A stretch of 64,000 bases of DNA from Lonicera japonica (GCA_021464415.1 CM038463.1:7641204-7705203), one strand, 5' to 3'. Shown: positions 32,174 to 46,000, counted from the stretch's first letter. Program-made: numbers and translations. The notes: generated by a model not told the origin, from the letters alone.

Positions 32174-34040
32174 GCTTATGATTTGCTTCGACCCGATTAC
32201 CATGTCTTTTATTCCATCTTTCATTATTGCATCTCGCCGGACTTTCATCATTCAAAGACGGGCCCATGAGATGCCACTTTTTTATTTTTGGTAGGAATGA
32301 GTCATACTGTAAATTTGGCTCAGGTTATGTTTACTCGGATTGTAGAATGTTTTACTCGACGAAAAGAGGGTCAAACATAAAAAACTAGGTTAGTTTTAGG
32401 TTCACTCATCACCCACATCCTTGTTGATCTATGGAAAGTTCCATTTTTCAAATTAGAAACTTTCGTTCGCAATTCTCAAGGAGCTTTTAACTTAACTTCT
32501 TGGAAGAAGTCCCTCTTACAAGCTCTCATCTATGTTCGGGCTGATCGTGATGAAGATGATCCATTTATTAAAATAAAATCCTCAGGTGAACTTGGCTCTA
32601 AGTAAATAGTGAAGGCTCCACTCGCCAACGCTCCCATTCTAAACCTATCTTCAAGCTACTCGAGGAAAAAAAGGTTAAAGGTATGTTGAAAAGAATTCTA
32701 AAGAAGATGGATTGCATTGGACACAATCAAGTCAAGCTCGCACACAATCAAAATCACACGCAATCAAGCCAAGCTTGGTAGCCAAATCCATCAAATTGGG
32801 TCATATCTTGAGTTTGAAGGTTTTAATAACCTATATGATAAGGAGATGGAAGTGCTCAAGGTGTCGGGCAATTTGTTTGGGGATGAAGAAAAAAGTGATG
32901 CACCCATTAACGATACTAGTGAAGGTTCTGAGGTTTCGAGCTCGGAATACAATGGTGAAGATTAACTAGTTGCCAAGATAGGATTTAGCTAGTTTTTCTT
33001 AGTACTATCTAGTTTTTCTTTATGTTTCATTTGTTAAGTTGATGTTAATTACAATGGGTTATTTGTACTTAAGCATCAAACCTTTGTTTTATTTGTTTCT
33101 GGTTTAATTCATACTTATGCATGTTCTCTTTATAATAGCTATTTCAAGTTTGTCTTACTTATCTTTGGAAAAGGGGGGATAAATGTGTATGTGCTTATTT
33201 TATCTGCTTATTTGGTTATATATGTTTTGCGTTATCATTATTTGGTTTGTTTACTGGGATGTTTCTCAAGGTATTATTGAGTTGGTGGTGTTTCAGGTAC
33301 CCTGTCCAAACAACCTCTGAAAATTTGAGGTGTTAACATGTCCCAAGGTTCTAGTAACTTATTTAGGCTCAAAATGTCTTTGTATAATTGTAATTTCATT
33401 TGGGATTGCATCATTATAGTTATTGAGTCATTAAGTCTCTTTAGGTTATATGGTGTTTTGTCTCGAAATAGCCAAATGGGAAGTTTGTAAGGTTTATTGT
33501 ATGTTGGCTTTATTCTGTTGTTAAAAACACATTTTACTTGCAAGTTTTTAAGTAAATCAAGTTAGCCAATGAAGACTTCAAGCAAACCTAATTACCAAAG
33601 ATCCAATGCAATGCAACTCCAAAATGGTAAGAATTGGTATTTAGTTTGGTTCATTAGAAGGTGGTGTAATATGTTCTTTTATAAAAGAATTTAAAACATG
33701 TTTTTCAAAGTTCAAACTCGTTAAAAATGTTTAGAAACTTCTTAGCCTTGGTCTAATCATGGTTGGAGAGCTTTTGAGTTGATTTGAAGCAATTTCATTG
33801 AAAAACTTAATGGCTAAGTTGATAAGAACAAATGTACGCCTGGTGGACTGGTACACAAAGTGAATCTAGACTAGTCAGGAATTCTTTAGAATTCTGATCG
33901 TTATAGTGGTCACTGTTGGACCGGTCCAACATCTAGAATTTTCAGGAGATTAAAATTCAAGATTTGAACTGGTACATATGCTTATAGTGTACCGGTCCGC
34001 AGCTTTTTGTTCCAAGCATTGTTTATAGGGGTGGATCGGT
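32174..34040. other. Intergenic with probable retroelement debris
   Basis: Bases 32290-32610 read in patches like an old plus-strand coding remnant (HILVDLWKVPFFKLETFVRN and FNLTSWKKSLLQALIYVRAD) with stops. A frame at 32717-32965 ends in an acidic, Ser-rich stretch (EGSEVSSSEYNGED). Bases 33835-34010 repeat ACTGGTACA and ACCGGTCC motifs, a pattern also common in large Copia LTRs. I cannot assign these further. Confidence 0.35.
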
Positions 34041-36587
34041 CTATAAAAAGTATTTTTATCGTAAAAATATGAGTATTGTGCCAAGTCATTTCATGTGAGT
34101 ATTCCAAATAATATGAAAGTTTTAATGCCAAGTCATTTGTCTTTTAATTAAAAAATAAATCCATGTCAGATTATTGTGCCAAATTAGACTTCTGTTATGA
34201 AAAAATAGATGAAAGTTAGCTTTTGTATCTAAGTGAAAAAACAGTTTCACTTCCATAAGTGAAAAACATGGTATAGTACATTGTGCTTATTGATCATTTA
34301 GTTAACTGTGAACCGTTTCACTTTCATACTCCATTCATTTGTGAGAGAAATTCTCTGTTGTCAGCGCTAGTATAACAATCTTTGTAGAACTTATATTTAC
34401 TATACGCTTATCTTATTTTATAATGCTTTGTTTTACCAAAGACAAAGCATTCAACATAGGATAACTTGAAAACATATTGAGTACTTAACAAAAAAGGAAA
34501 TTGGTGCATTTTTTTCTACTCTTATAATGATAACCTAAAAATATATTAGTTTTTCCATTTGTTGTTTACATCTCTTATCATTTATTTTACAAACTATAAA
34601 TTCATTTAAGAGCAATTTTATTTCTTGAAACCTACTATGTTTGATCTCATCAATTTTTTAAACAATCAAGGTAGAGACCAAAGTTATAATTAGAAAACAT
34701 CATTGTTGAAACATAAATAAGCACTTTGTTAAGATTGTACAACACCCAAATTAAAAGCAATAAACAAAATAATTCAATTATAGTATTGGAAGGAAAAACA
34801 CAAAAATATGCATCACATAACTTAGATTAACTATATGACAGTTAGTAACATTATATTTTAAATTATTTAATTATCCTATGTTGTGTGAGAATTGGTTGAA
34901 AATATATGGTGGTAGAAAATGGTAAGAGGGTGAGAAAGCGTGGATGAAAACAAAAGAAAGTGGAACGACACAAAGAGAGTAGAGAGAGAGAAGATATGGT
35001 TTTAAATAGGAAAGAAGTTACAATTTAGGGGGGGTGTATTGGGTTTAGAATTTCTAGGACTTTTATGGACTTTTAAAATTCATGGGTATTCAATTGAGAT
35101 TTTAAAAAGTTTTTTAAAATTATGACGTATTCAATTGAAATTTAAAATTTTTTTTAGAATCATGATGTATTCAATTAGGATTTTAAAAAAATCCATCTAA
35201 ATCTTATGGTACTCAAAAGTCTAATGACTTAGTAAGATTTTAATTATTGGTGGATTGTAAAGCTTTTTTTATACATAAAAATTCATCTTGAAATTTTCTC
35301 ACTTACCTAGAGATTTCAGATGGATTTCTAATTCCTTTAAGAACTCTACTCAACATTATCTCTCTCTCTCCCCGCTTCCCCCTCCCCCTCTCTCTCAAAA
35401 TCCAAATTTCTTATTATGTGATGAACGTATTAATTTTTTATTCATCCGTATAAAATCTTTATTCTCTCTTTTACTAATAATGTAGTTATTACGCATTAAC
35501 ATAATTTCAAATGTGTAGACCGCTAATTATTGTTCAAATTTTTAAAAACAATTCATGTCAATTTCATTAGAAAAACTAGTGGGTTGAGAAGCCTAATTTT
35601 GTGGGTGCATAAAATCATCCATAGTTAAAGTCGGTTTATAAAAGTAAAATTCAGTTTACTTATTATGTAATAACTGTTATTTTTTACTGTAAGCGAAGGA
35701 CATAACATATTTTTTTTTGATAATTCATTTCATGGACTAACACATCATGCATTATTACACTTTTATAATACTCCATATAGTAATTTGACCAAAATCTCAA
35801 AAGCTTTAAATACTCAATTTGGTTCAAACGTGAATTTTAAATTAATAGATATACACTGGAATAATAATGTTATAATTCTTATTCACTTTGTAATCAAAAT
35901 TCTTTTATTATTTATCCTTTGATTTTTTATTATAACTAATTTTTATGCACATGCATTGCACGTGATTGTAGTGCTTGACAAATGCCATTAAATCTATTAT
36001 TGAATACGTATATACTAAGAATTGAATAATTAGTATGAAATACAAATAATAATAACATATAAACAAAACATAGTATCAAGTGTAAAATTCAATTGATGAC
36101 TACAAGAAAATCATAAAAAATTATCGCCTTTAATTTTTTAAGTAAGTAGGTGGTTATAAAATAATGAGAATGGAAATTAAGAGGACAGTAATGAGAATGA
36201 AGAGGGTTATGATAATCATAATAATGGTTGAATAGTATGAATTTTTATAATGTATTTCGTTAATTGTCTTTACATTTTTGATAATGTTACTTTAAGCTCG
36301 TAATTAATTTATTTTATTGTTTGTCTTTGTCTTTTGATTTTTTATTTTTTTGATGAACTTATTAAAATTTGCAGAAATCCATGGACTTATTAAAATCTGC
36401 ATAAATTCAAAAGAATCTATGCATTAAAATCTGTCAGATTATATAAAGATTTAAAATAATCTATAAACTTAACAGAATTCACAAATTTTAAAAAATTAAT
36501 TAAAATCTTTTAAAATTTAAATTGAATTCCATTCCCCTCCACCCCAAAGAAAACTACTCGATAAAGAGAAGGAAAAATGAGAAAGCA
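34041..36587. other. AT-rich intergenic, possible decayed inverted-repeat element 35028-36548
   Basis: The left sequence GGGGGGTGTATTGGGTTTAG followed by TTCAATTGAGATTTTAAAA resembles the reverse complement of TTTAAATTGAATTCCATTCC and CCACCCCAAAG at about 36510-36548. The match is loose and no target duplication is seen. No gene is recognised. Confidence 0.35.
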
Positions 36588-36596
36588 ATTGGCAAA

Positions 36597-37222
36597 GGGT
36601 GAGATTATTTACAACCTCCATTTCTCTCAATAACACCTCTCATCTCACAAACACCCCCTAAATCTAATTTTTTGATCACTAACACCCCCTATTTACCTCT
36701 CCTATTTACTTTAAGTAATTTATATAAAGTATGTAATTAAAAATATAATTAACCTTAACTAAAAAAATTAATCTATCAATTTATTCATGGGTAATAAATT
36801 AATCTTAAACTCTCTTGATGTGGGGAGAACATATGATATTTACTCTCCTAATGTGTGGAGAGTAAATGGAATAAATTCGGCTAAAGTGAGGAGATTGGCT
36901 TTTAAATACACTGAAAAATTTTAAAGTTAAACTCTCCTCATGTGGGGAAAACATATGATATTTACTCTCCTGATGTGGGGAGAGTAAATGGAATAAATTC
37001 GGCCAAAGTGGGGAGATAGTGAGATATAAGGGGGGGTGTTTTAAAGTATGTAATTAATTTATTACCCATGGATAAATTGATAGATTAATTTTTTTACCTT
37101 AGAGTAAATTTAATTGAGGGGGGAGTGTTTGTGAGATATAAGGGGGGTGTTTAAAAGTAGATCTATTCAAAATTAAATGGGAGTGTTAGTGAGATAAATG
37201 GAGGTTGTAAATAGTCTCACCC
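36597..37222. mobile_element. MULE-type MITE with 9-bp target duplication and internal duplication
   Basis: The ends are GGGTGAGATTATTTACAACC and the reverse complement of GGGTGAGACTATTTACAACC. Flanks are ATTGGCAAA (36588-36596) and ATCGGCAAA (37223-37231), a 9-bp duplication with one mismatch. Inside, a roughly 120-bp block with ATGATATTTACTCTCCT..ATGTGGGGAGAGTAAATGG occurs twice in tandem (about 36815-37020). There is no ORF. Confidence 0.85.
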
Positions 37223-37231
37223 ATCGGCAAA

Positions 37232-37966
37232 ACATAAATTAAATGGAATAATAATTAGTGACACATGGCGCTATCTAGTTAAAAGGGGGCTTTTTACTTT
37301 TATATATATATATATATATATATTAGATTTTATGAAAACATAAGTAATTGTTAAGGTCATTATTATTAACAGTATTATTTATAAAAAGAATTAAAACAAG
37401 CATGATTGTTTGTGCTGTATTCAATGCTTGTCTCCCCCTTCTTATTTTAACATATTAGACACGAAACACAAGCACCTAACAAATTTATGTTAAAATAAAA
37501 GGAATAAATAAAATTAATGGAAGTAGTACAATAATTAAGATCATTTCAAATTACCTAAAAGTTGTGAGTCTGAATCTTGGTTTCAACATATTTTATCATT
37601 AATGACAATAAGGATAAAATATGAAAATTACCAAAAAAAAAAGTCATTTATATGAAATTTTAACATGAAAGCGATGCTATTTTTTAAGAAAAAAGATGAC
37701 ATATACATGCTTTTCTGAGAGAGGGGAAAAGATTCGAACCTTATTTCATGTTATAATAAGTGAAAACCATAACCAACCTTTGTGTCAGTGGGACAAACAA
37801 CCGGATTTAAAGCAACGCCATTGATGTGAAGCAAAAGAAATATTTACGGGCAAAATCAATTCACGAACCAAACCAACTGGGCGTAAAGTAAAGTAGATAG
37901 TCCCATTTAACGACCCCAACTGCTTGATAATTTAAGAGGGGGACCCTCATCATTTCATGCAAAATC
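37232..37966. other. Intergenic with TA microsatellite
   Basis: A (TA)n run is at about 37301-37322. No gene is seen. Confidence 0.4.
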
Positions 37967-37969
37967 TTA

Positions 37970-38360
37970 GGGCTTGTTTGGTAGCTCTCTTTTTTTTTTT
38001 TTCTAGATAAGTTTTTAAAAATGTGGTGTTTGGTTGAATGTTTTGAGTTAGAGTTGGTTTTTTGAAAAGTGAATTTGGTTTTGTTTGATTTTTTTTCAAA
38101 CAAAGAAAAAAATGCATAAAAAATTTCAAAAAATAGTCACAATGGATCTTATTTTATAGATCTCGATGAGTAGGTTTCAAATATATATTTTTTATTATTT
38201 TTGAATTTTTGGATTTAAAGTTATGGCGTTTTAAAAGTTTTTTTAGAGAGAGAAAGTAAAGTTAAAGTTTTTTTGGGAAGTGTAAAAGTAGAGATGTTTG
38301 TGAGTTGAGTTTTTAAAATTTGTAGAAAAAAAAATAAAAAGAGAGCTACCAAACAGGGGC
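37970..38360. mobile_element. Tourist-like MITE with TTA target duplication
   Basis: Terminal inverted repeats are GGGCTTGTTTGGTAGCTCTC and GAGAGCTACCAAACAGGGGC. TTA triplets flank it (37967-37969 and 38361-38363). It includes a copy of the dispersed GTAGGTTTCAAATATATA-type repeat. There is no ORF of transposase type. Confidence 0.8.
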
Positions 38361-38363
38361 TTA

Positions 38364-40284
38364 ATTTCTGAAAAGATGTCTTTTGATCTCACAACAAAAA
38401 ATAAAAAAAAAATGTCTTTTATTGTCAAATTATTAATATTATTTCCTACTAAAAATATTTATAATTATGACAACATGATTGTCCACTAATGTTCAATAAA
38501 TTTTCTTCTTTCCAAAATTGAGCAAAAGCAATCAATATTATTTGACAAGAATTTTTCTTATTCCAAATCAGAAAATTTATCTAACTAAGATCTTCATAAA
38601 TATAGCATGTATTTGAACTTTAAATTCAGGCAGTTTTTAATCCTAGGTCTTTACCGGTACGGAATATAATGCACTATCTATTATTAAAAAATACCCACAC
38701 AACAATTCATTTCTTATACATTTTTAAGATTTAAAACCAATAATAATTAGCTATATTTTGAAAAGGCGTGCAGCTTAAAGGTGCCTAGCGCTTTTAGAAG
38801 CTAAGAGTATCTTCAATAATCTTCTATATTTATATTTTGTGTATATTTTACAAAACTTGTAAAAAATTTAGTCTCAACAGTCATTTAAAAATGAGTTTTG
38901 TATAAAATACACTCTCACTTTACACTGTCATGTCAGCTTTCTATTTCTTCATTTTTTTTACTAAAACTTTAAAATATGATCACTTTTAATACAAAATATA
39001 TATTTTAATAAAAAATATATATTTGAAATTTACTCATCAAGTAGGGGTGTTAAGACCAATCCGAAAACCGACCGAACAAATTGAACCGATCCAAACCTAT
39101 CCGTAAAATCCTGAATCGAGAAAAAACTAAAAACGAAAAAATCGAACCGAAAACGAATAGTTTGGTTCGAGTTTAGGGCAAGTTAGTATAAAATCGAATC
39201 GAATTATATAAGAAAATAAAAAAAATATTAAAATATATTTTAAGAGTACACGCTAATTATACTCACCTTTTAAAATGAAGTTAGAACTGACTAACAAACA
39301 TTTTACATAATTTCTTATAAGAAAAATAATTTTCAAAAAGAAAAAAGAGTGAAAACTCTACATATCTTGTGTGATTGCCACTTTACCAGCCCACCGGCTT
39401 TGTAGCACCTCAGCAAATGTTTAAATAACTATTTAGGGAGAAGATTCAAGTTATGCTGGTACAATATTAATAGGTTTTATATATATTTATAATTTTTTAT
39501 CATACTAATAATTTGTCAATTACACCGTTAAATAATTTATTTTTATTTTGTTTATCAAGTGTGCAAAGTTTTAAATCAATCAACTATTTACAATCATATA
39601 TACCTAATTTTTATAAGACTCATAATTTAATAAATAATATGATTATGATAAGATACTTTTGCATCTCTGATTAATTTAATTTTTTGTACGCATCTTTGAG
39701 ATATTATAATTAACTAATTTAACAACTAAATTTATGTATTATAAAATTGACAAAAAATTATTGACGGGTGTAAAATTTTATCGTTTTATACCAAGTGTAA
39801 CTTGAACCTTCCCCTAATTTAAAATATAAGATCCAAAAATAATTAATGATAATTTTTTTTCTTTTCATATGATGTTCATAGTTCAAGCTTTGAAGGTAAA
39901 AATGAAGAAAGAAAAGGATCTGAATTCATAATTTTTTAAATATCATAAATATAAAACTTTAAACTCACTAAGTAACTTAAGGTATAAAAAAAATAAAAAT
40001 ATAAAAATCAGTTAGGAGCACTAATTTCAGTTAGACATATCATTTTAAGTGAATTCTGCCAAATTCAGTTTGTCCAAATTGGTTTGTCAAAAAAAGGACA
40101 ATAATACAAAATATTATTAATACAAATGACAACACTTGGGGTCCAAAGGCAAAGTCGTCCCCCCTCTATTAAGACCAAAAACCTTCAAAATATATATATG
40201 CCGCTTATTTCATTTTTAATTAAGAATTTTAATTCTTTTAAAATATCTTGCTTTATTTCATTTCACAAAATAATTATGGACGAA
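38364..40284. other. AT-rich intergenic
   Basis: No gene is seen. Bases about 39045-39200 carry AACCGAACC/CGAACCGA-rich sequence beginning AGGGGTGTTAAGACC, like the left end of the hAT-type MITE at 59852, but no matching right end was found. Confidence 0.4.
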
Positions 40285-40690
40285 GGCCATCTCCAATGGT
40301 GTTTTCTACACAAGTAAATTTCTATGATAAAAATGAATAAAAGAAAAAATCTTCTCCAATGGGCATTTCTATCTCCATTTCTATCCTAGGTGGAAGTCTA
40401 GTAGGATTGGGAATTTCTATCACCATTTTTACATGTAGAAATGCTAATAGAAATTTTCTATGTAACATGGCAAATTTTCATTGGTTGTTGTAATACCCAC
40501 TAATTCTCTCTCTTCTTAAATAAAGGGACAAGTAAGGAAGAAATGGAACAATAGAAAAATTATTGGAGACCATCTTTTCTATCCTTTTATACCAATGCAA
40601 ATATATTGCCAATAGATATAGAAATATTATAAAATAATATTGACACATAGGATAGAAATGCAACAATAAAAAACACCATTGGAGATGGCC
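40285..40690. mobile_element. MITE with GGCCATCTCCAATGGTGTTT termini
   Basis: The left end GGCCATCTCCAATGGTGTTT is mirrored by the right end AACACCATTGGAGATGGCC, a near-perfect repeat of about 21 bp with looser inverted similarity further in. The flanking triplets are GAA and TAA, compatible with a decayed 3-bp target duplication (PIF/Harbinger type). Confidence 0.8.
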
Positions 40691-42611
40691 TAAATCTATT
40701 AAGGAATAGTCAACTATAAGTTGTAAACATTTGGCGCGTGTTTAATTAGCATTACTTTTTTAAAAAAATAAGAATTTTTTTACCTAAATGCTTATTTTTG
40801 ATATGTTTGATTGGCCTTTTTTATTCTATACAGTCAAATTCGTACTTTAAGATCATGTGACCTTTTCCTCTAAAAGTTGTAATTTTGTTTATTATGAGGG
40901 CAGGTTTTATTTTTCTGACAATTACACAAGCTCAACTTTACATCTCTCTCTCTCTCTCTCTGCAATTAGATTAATATTAGGTGATCTTTATACCCAAATT
41001 AATTTTTATTTTTTTTGGTATATATGCTTGGACTATTTATGAAAAAGGTTTTTGAAATGAAAAATGAAATTAGGAAAAAAGATTGGTATATGTAGGTATT
41101 GAAAAATTTAGGCCCAACCCATGGTAATAATTTGAGAAAATGAGTTTTGTTATGGTGGCGAGAATATGAGTTTAGACGAGATTTTTTTGGATACGGCAGG
41201 TTTCCCGGTAGCACTTATATTAGTCCAGTAACATGTCATCCGTTTGTGTGTGTGTATGATTGTTATATTATTTAGACGTAACTGTTTTGATCCATCTTGA
41301 TGGATCAAATGACCGAAATCAAATGTAGATAAAAATAAAAAGATTGGAACGCATAATCTCTTACTTAAAATAAGTATCATTTACCACTTGAAATAGAAAA
41401 TCCTAAAATAAGTTTAGATTTTTCATCAATAATGAACTAATATTTTGTATTAGGACTAAGCTAAACATATATCAATATCTTAATTAAGACTTAAAAAAAA
41501 TTAAAAAATAAATGGGATGGTTACAGCCCACCTCCCCAACCCCCACACACCACGTACGCACAAAAGAATCCGCAGGTGGCCGAAATTGAATTTAAATTAA
41601 GGGAAGTAGAAAATTCACTAAATAAATTGATCAATGCATAACCTTAGACCATCTCCACTTGGTAATTCTACGGATATATGGACAAATAAAATCATTTCGC
41701 ATAGGTATTTATATTTAGATTTATATATAAAGTGACAAGAAGGGTACATGAATTTTTTTGTTAGTGGATGAATAGATGTGGTCTTCTACTAATACAAGAC
41801 TTAAAATTTGTTAACTCTCACCTAAAGGAGATTGAGATAACCCTATTCTATAATTAGTTATAAATAATATCTTGAGATTTTGAGTATTTGTTAGAAAAAT
41901 CCACTATTCCTAGCCTCGCAATCTCTTATGCCCGTTAGCATCATCGGTTGCAAAAACAGAAATAGCTTTATAAAAGGAGTTATTAAAACATTTACTATTA
42001 TTAAACTCTATTTGATGTGTAATGTAAGATGACCGGATGTGATAATTTTATCATACCCCTTATTTAGTACTGATTATAAATGGATGTCGAAATGGATTAG
42101 TAATCCTAGGAAAGCATGTTATACCACCGGAAAAAGAATTAAACAATCTAATCGGAAGAGGAATTAGACAATTCCACGTAAGAGTTAAGATTATTTTATT
42201 CGATCAAGATAGAATTAAATAATCCAATTCGGATCTTCTTATCCAGCATATTGAATGCGTCCTTAATGTATCAAATATAAAAATAAACTTACATGAGGAA
42301 ATGACCTATGTAATTACCCTAATTTTTTGTTTCTTACAACTCTAAAATCATCTCAATCATTAAATTGAATTCAAGTGCTCAAATTTACACCCCACAAAAT
42401 ATTTGATAATACTCTCACTTTTTATTTAATTATTAATAATTGAATAAGGTGCGTGTTATTCGAATATTATACATTGATTATAAACTTGATAAGTGTCTTA
42501 CTTAACCTTAAGTAATGAATACATAAGCTTATATTCAACTTTCAAAAATCGAATAATCTATACTTTAATTTAGTTGATTATTATTTATTAAAGTTCGAAT
42601 GAAAGGAAAAG
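40691..42611. other. AT-rich intergenic
   Basis: A (CT)n run is at about 40942-40961. A block near 41190-41260 is similar to 10770-10830. No gene is recognised. Confidence 0.4.
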
Positions 42612-42897
42612 GGGTGATGATGTTGGCACCCCTAAAAACACTTGGTAACACTCCTCACTTTAATTCGGTCATTCGCAACCGAGTAAAGTGTATATTATTC
42701 GGTTGTTGAGGACCGAATATAAGTCTATATATTCGGTTATTAACAACCGAAGTAAGGTATTTTCAAGTTTTTCTAAATTTTTTCAAGTTTCTGTTCGGTC
42801 ATTCACAACCGAATAATATATACGTTATTAAGTTGTTAAGAACCGAATGAAAAGTGAGAGTGTTTTCAAGAGATTTTGAGGTACCAATATCATCACC
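42612..42897. mobile_element. MITE built of nested palindromes upstream of the alcohol oxidase gene
   Basis: The ends GGTGATGATGTTGGCACCCC and the reverse complement of GGTACCAATATCATCACC pair for about 55 bp with few gaps. The interior holds repeated palindromes of the form TTCGGTTGTTGAGGACCGAA, TTCGGTTATTAACAACCGAA and TTCGGTCATTCACAACCGAA. It ends about 170 bp before the alcohol-oxidase start codon. AAGG(c)AAAAG lies on both sides as a possible decayed target duplication. Confidence 0.75.
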
Positions 42898-43070
42898 GCC
42901 CAAGGCAAAAGTTATACCAATATTAAATGTAGGTAGTAGCGTCCAAATATATTACGGGGACCCTTGATGCCGCCAAGCTTAAGAATTTCATGGTACACAA
43001 AGCACACAAGTTAGAAGGAAAGTGCAAAACCACAGATTGAGACTAGAGAGAGAGAGGGGAGAAGAAAAGG

Positions 43071-46000
43071 ATGAAGGGAGAAAGTCATCCATTGCTAAGA
43101 GAAAGAAGAAGAGAGTCCAACAACAACAACTACACCCATTGCTTCTCTTCTTCTCAGATCCAATCACTCTCTGCCATTTGTGAAGCTCTTATTCCTCCAA
43201 TCCCCGATCAAACTGAACACAAACTTACCCAATCCCTTCAATCCTTCTACCAAATTTCTGGGTCTCATCCACCAATCCCAAATGAGGTAACCAAAAAAAA
43301 ATCTATTTTTTTAATCAAAACCCATATTTTAAACTTTTTAGATGAATTTAGTTTATTAATTTTATTTTATTGATGAGTAGGTTGCAGAGAGATTGGTGAG
43401 TAGGGGTTTACCTGAAGCTGTGTTCATAGTGAGCTTAATTCTTAAGTTTCTATCAACAAGATTGGGGACTTTATTGCTATGTGGGTATATTTGTCTGAAT
43501 TGGAAATGGCCATTTATTCACAATTTCTCTGAATTGTCTTTGAAGAAGAGAGAAGTTATTCTTCAGAAATGGTCAAGGCAGAGTTTTCTTCCCTTGAGAA
43601 TTGCTTTTGCAACGCTCAAAATCATCTGCTTCTACACATTCTTCACTTGGGTAATTATTCATTCTACTACTAATCCATTGTATTTCTTCTTGATTGTTAG
43701 AATTAAGTTTTATCTAATTTAATGGTCCTTTCTTTCCCTTTTGAGTATTCCATTTTTATATTACTGCTCCGTTTTCCTCATTTTGAATATTCTTGTTGCT
43801 TAGGTTGGATAATTATTTTATCATGATTGAATTATTCTTTTCCAAATTTTAAGGGATTAAAGGGATATGAAACTGTTAAGTTTCGTTTTACAAATTTAAT
43901 TTGATATTTGTTCTTGAAAGGCCTAGAAAGAGCTGGTTATTTGTTTCATCAATCATCATATTTAGCAATTGCCATACGTGATCATAGAATATGCAGCAAG
44001 GGATAGTTACTATGACTTTTCTTGTGTTTATCACCATTCTAATATTTGCATTTTTTGATGTCTCGTTTTTATCATCATTTTCGTATAGAAAAAATATGTA
44101 CCTTTTGATAAATAAAAAGGAATCTTTTAATACCATTCTCCTATCTGTATTATTTCATATCTTGTGTTTGTCACCATTTTCTTATTGTACTTTTTGCAAA
44201 ATGAAAACTTTAGACGTTGCCTGGGAGATTCAAACTCTCACAGGGAAACCCCGTGTACTTAGCAGGCACAAGCTTTAACCACTCGGCCAAAGCAACAGTT
44301 TTCAATTGTGCTCTACAATCATCCAAATAGGGGATGTCATATTTTCCTAACCCATGTGTTATGAAATGTTAATGTAATTTCTAAAAATGTCTCACAATGA
44401 ATTTTGTATGTATATTTGTTGTGAATTTTTAGAAACAAAAATAAAACATTTATAAGTCGCCTGAGAGATTCGAACTCTGTTGGGGAAACCCCATGTACTT
44501 AGCAGGCACATGCCTTAACAACTCAGCCAAAGCGACAATTGACACTTCTGCACCAGAATCATCCCTTAAAATACTGCTCCACATGTTTAAAATATATTTT
44601 TTTTCTGGATTTTACTGCAGACTGATGAAAATTCAAAAAATCCATCATGGGAAGCAATTGGATACCATATAGAAACAAAAGAAAACTCAACCAAAACCTT
44701 CAAAGGAGAGACCTCTTGAAAAGGGAATTATAGAAACTACAAAAGAAAACGACACAACTTTAATTGAATCCCTTGCCAATAAAGGCCTTGAAGTGATAGA
44801 GAACAAGAATCACAAGCACGTGTACTATAAAATGTGATGTTGTAATTGTTGGTTCTGGTTGTGGAGGTGGGGTTGCAGCCGCGGTTCTAGCCAAATCCGG
44901 CCAAAAAGTCCTTGTTCTTGAAAAAGGCCAATACTTCGTCCCACAAGATTATTCCGGTCTTGAAGGCCCTTCAATGAATGAACTATATGAAACAGGTGGA
45001 ATGCTAACAACTGTTGATGGGAAAGTGCTGATCTTGGCTGGATCAACAGTTGGGGGTGGCTCTGCCGTAAACTGGTCCGCTTCCATCAAAACCCCAAATT
45101 CTGTTCTCAAAGATTGGGCTGAGGAGAAAAATATTCCGCTGTTCGGTAGCTACGATTATTTGTCAGCAATGGATATAGTGTGTAAGCGAATTGGTGTTAC
45201 AGATAATTGTACGAAGGAAGGATTTCAGAATCAAGTCCTTCGAAAAGGGTGTGAGAATCTCGGGGTTAAGGTTGAGTCAGTTCCAAGGAATTCCTCGGAG
45301 AATCATTTCTGTGGTTCTTGTTGTTATGGATGCCAAACAGGGGACAAGAAAGGGACCGACTCCACTTGGCTAGTTGATGCCATTGGCAATAGCGCAGTGA
45401 TATTAACAGGATGTAAAGCAGAGAAATTCATATTAGAGGATAACAAGAATGGAAGGGCAAAAAAGAGATGCTTGGGAGTTATTGCTACCTCTACTAATAA
45501 AAACATCACTAAAAAGCTTCAGATTGAGGCACGCGTAACAATTTCATCATGTGGGTCACTTTTTACACCGCCGCTAATGATTTCAAGTGGACTGGAGAAT
45601 CAAAATATCGGCAAGAATCTTCATCTCCACCCAGTTTTATTAGCTTGGGGATACTATCCAGAAAGTAAGTCAAGAATTGAAGGCAAGTGTTTTGAGGGAG
45701 GAATAATTACTTCAATCCATAAAGTGGGCTCCGAAGAATCATCTAACGTAAAAGCCATTGTCGAAGCAGCAGCACTAGGGCCAGCCTCATTTGCCGCTCT
45801 ATTCCCATGGCTTTCGGGGCTAGAAATGAAGGAAACAATGACAAAGTATTCAAGAACGGCAAATCTTTTTTCCTTGGTTAGAGACGAAGGCTCGGGGGAA
45901 GTGAAATCCGAGGGCAGGATCAAGTACCGGTTAAGCGGGATAGACAGAGAAAATCTCAAGACGGGTTTGAGACAAGCGTTGAGAATCTTAATTGGGGCCG

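Noticed and set aside
35028..36548. 1.5-kb inverted-repeat transposon
   Set aside because: Terminal similarity is loose and no target duplication could be found; listed only as a possibility in the region entry.
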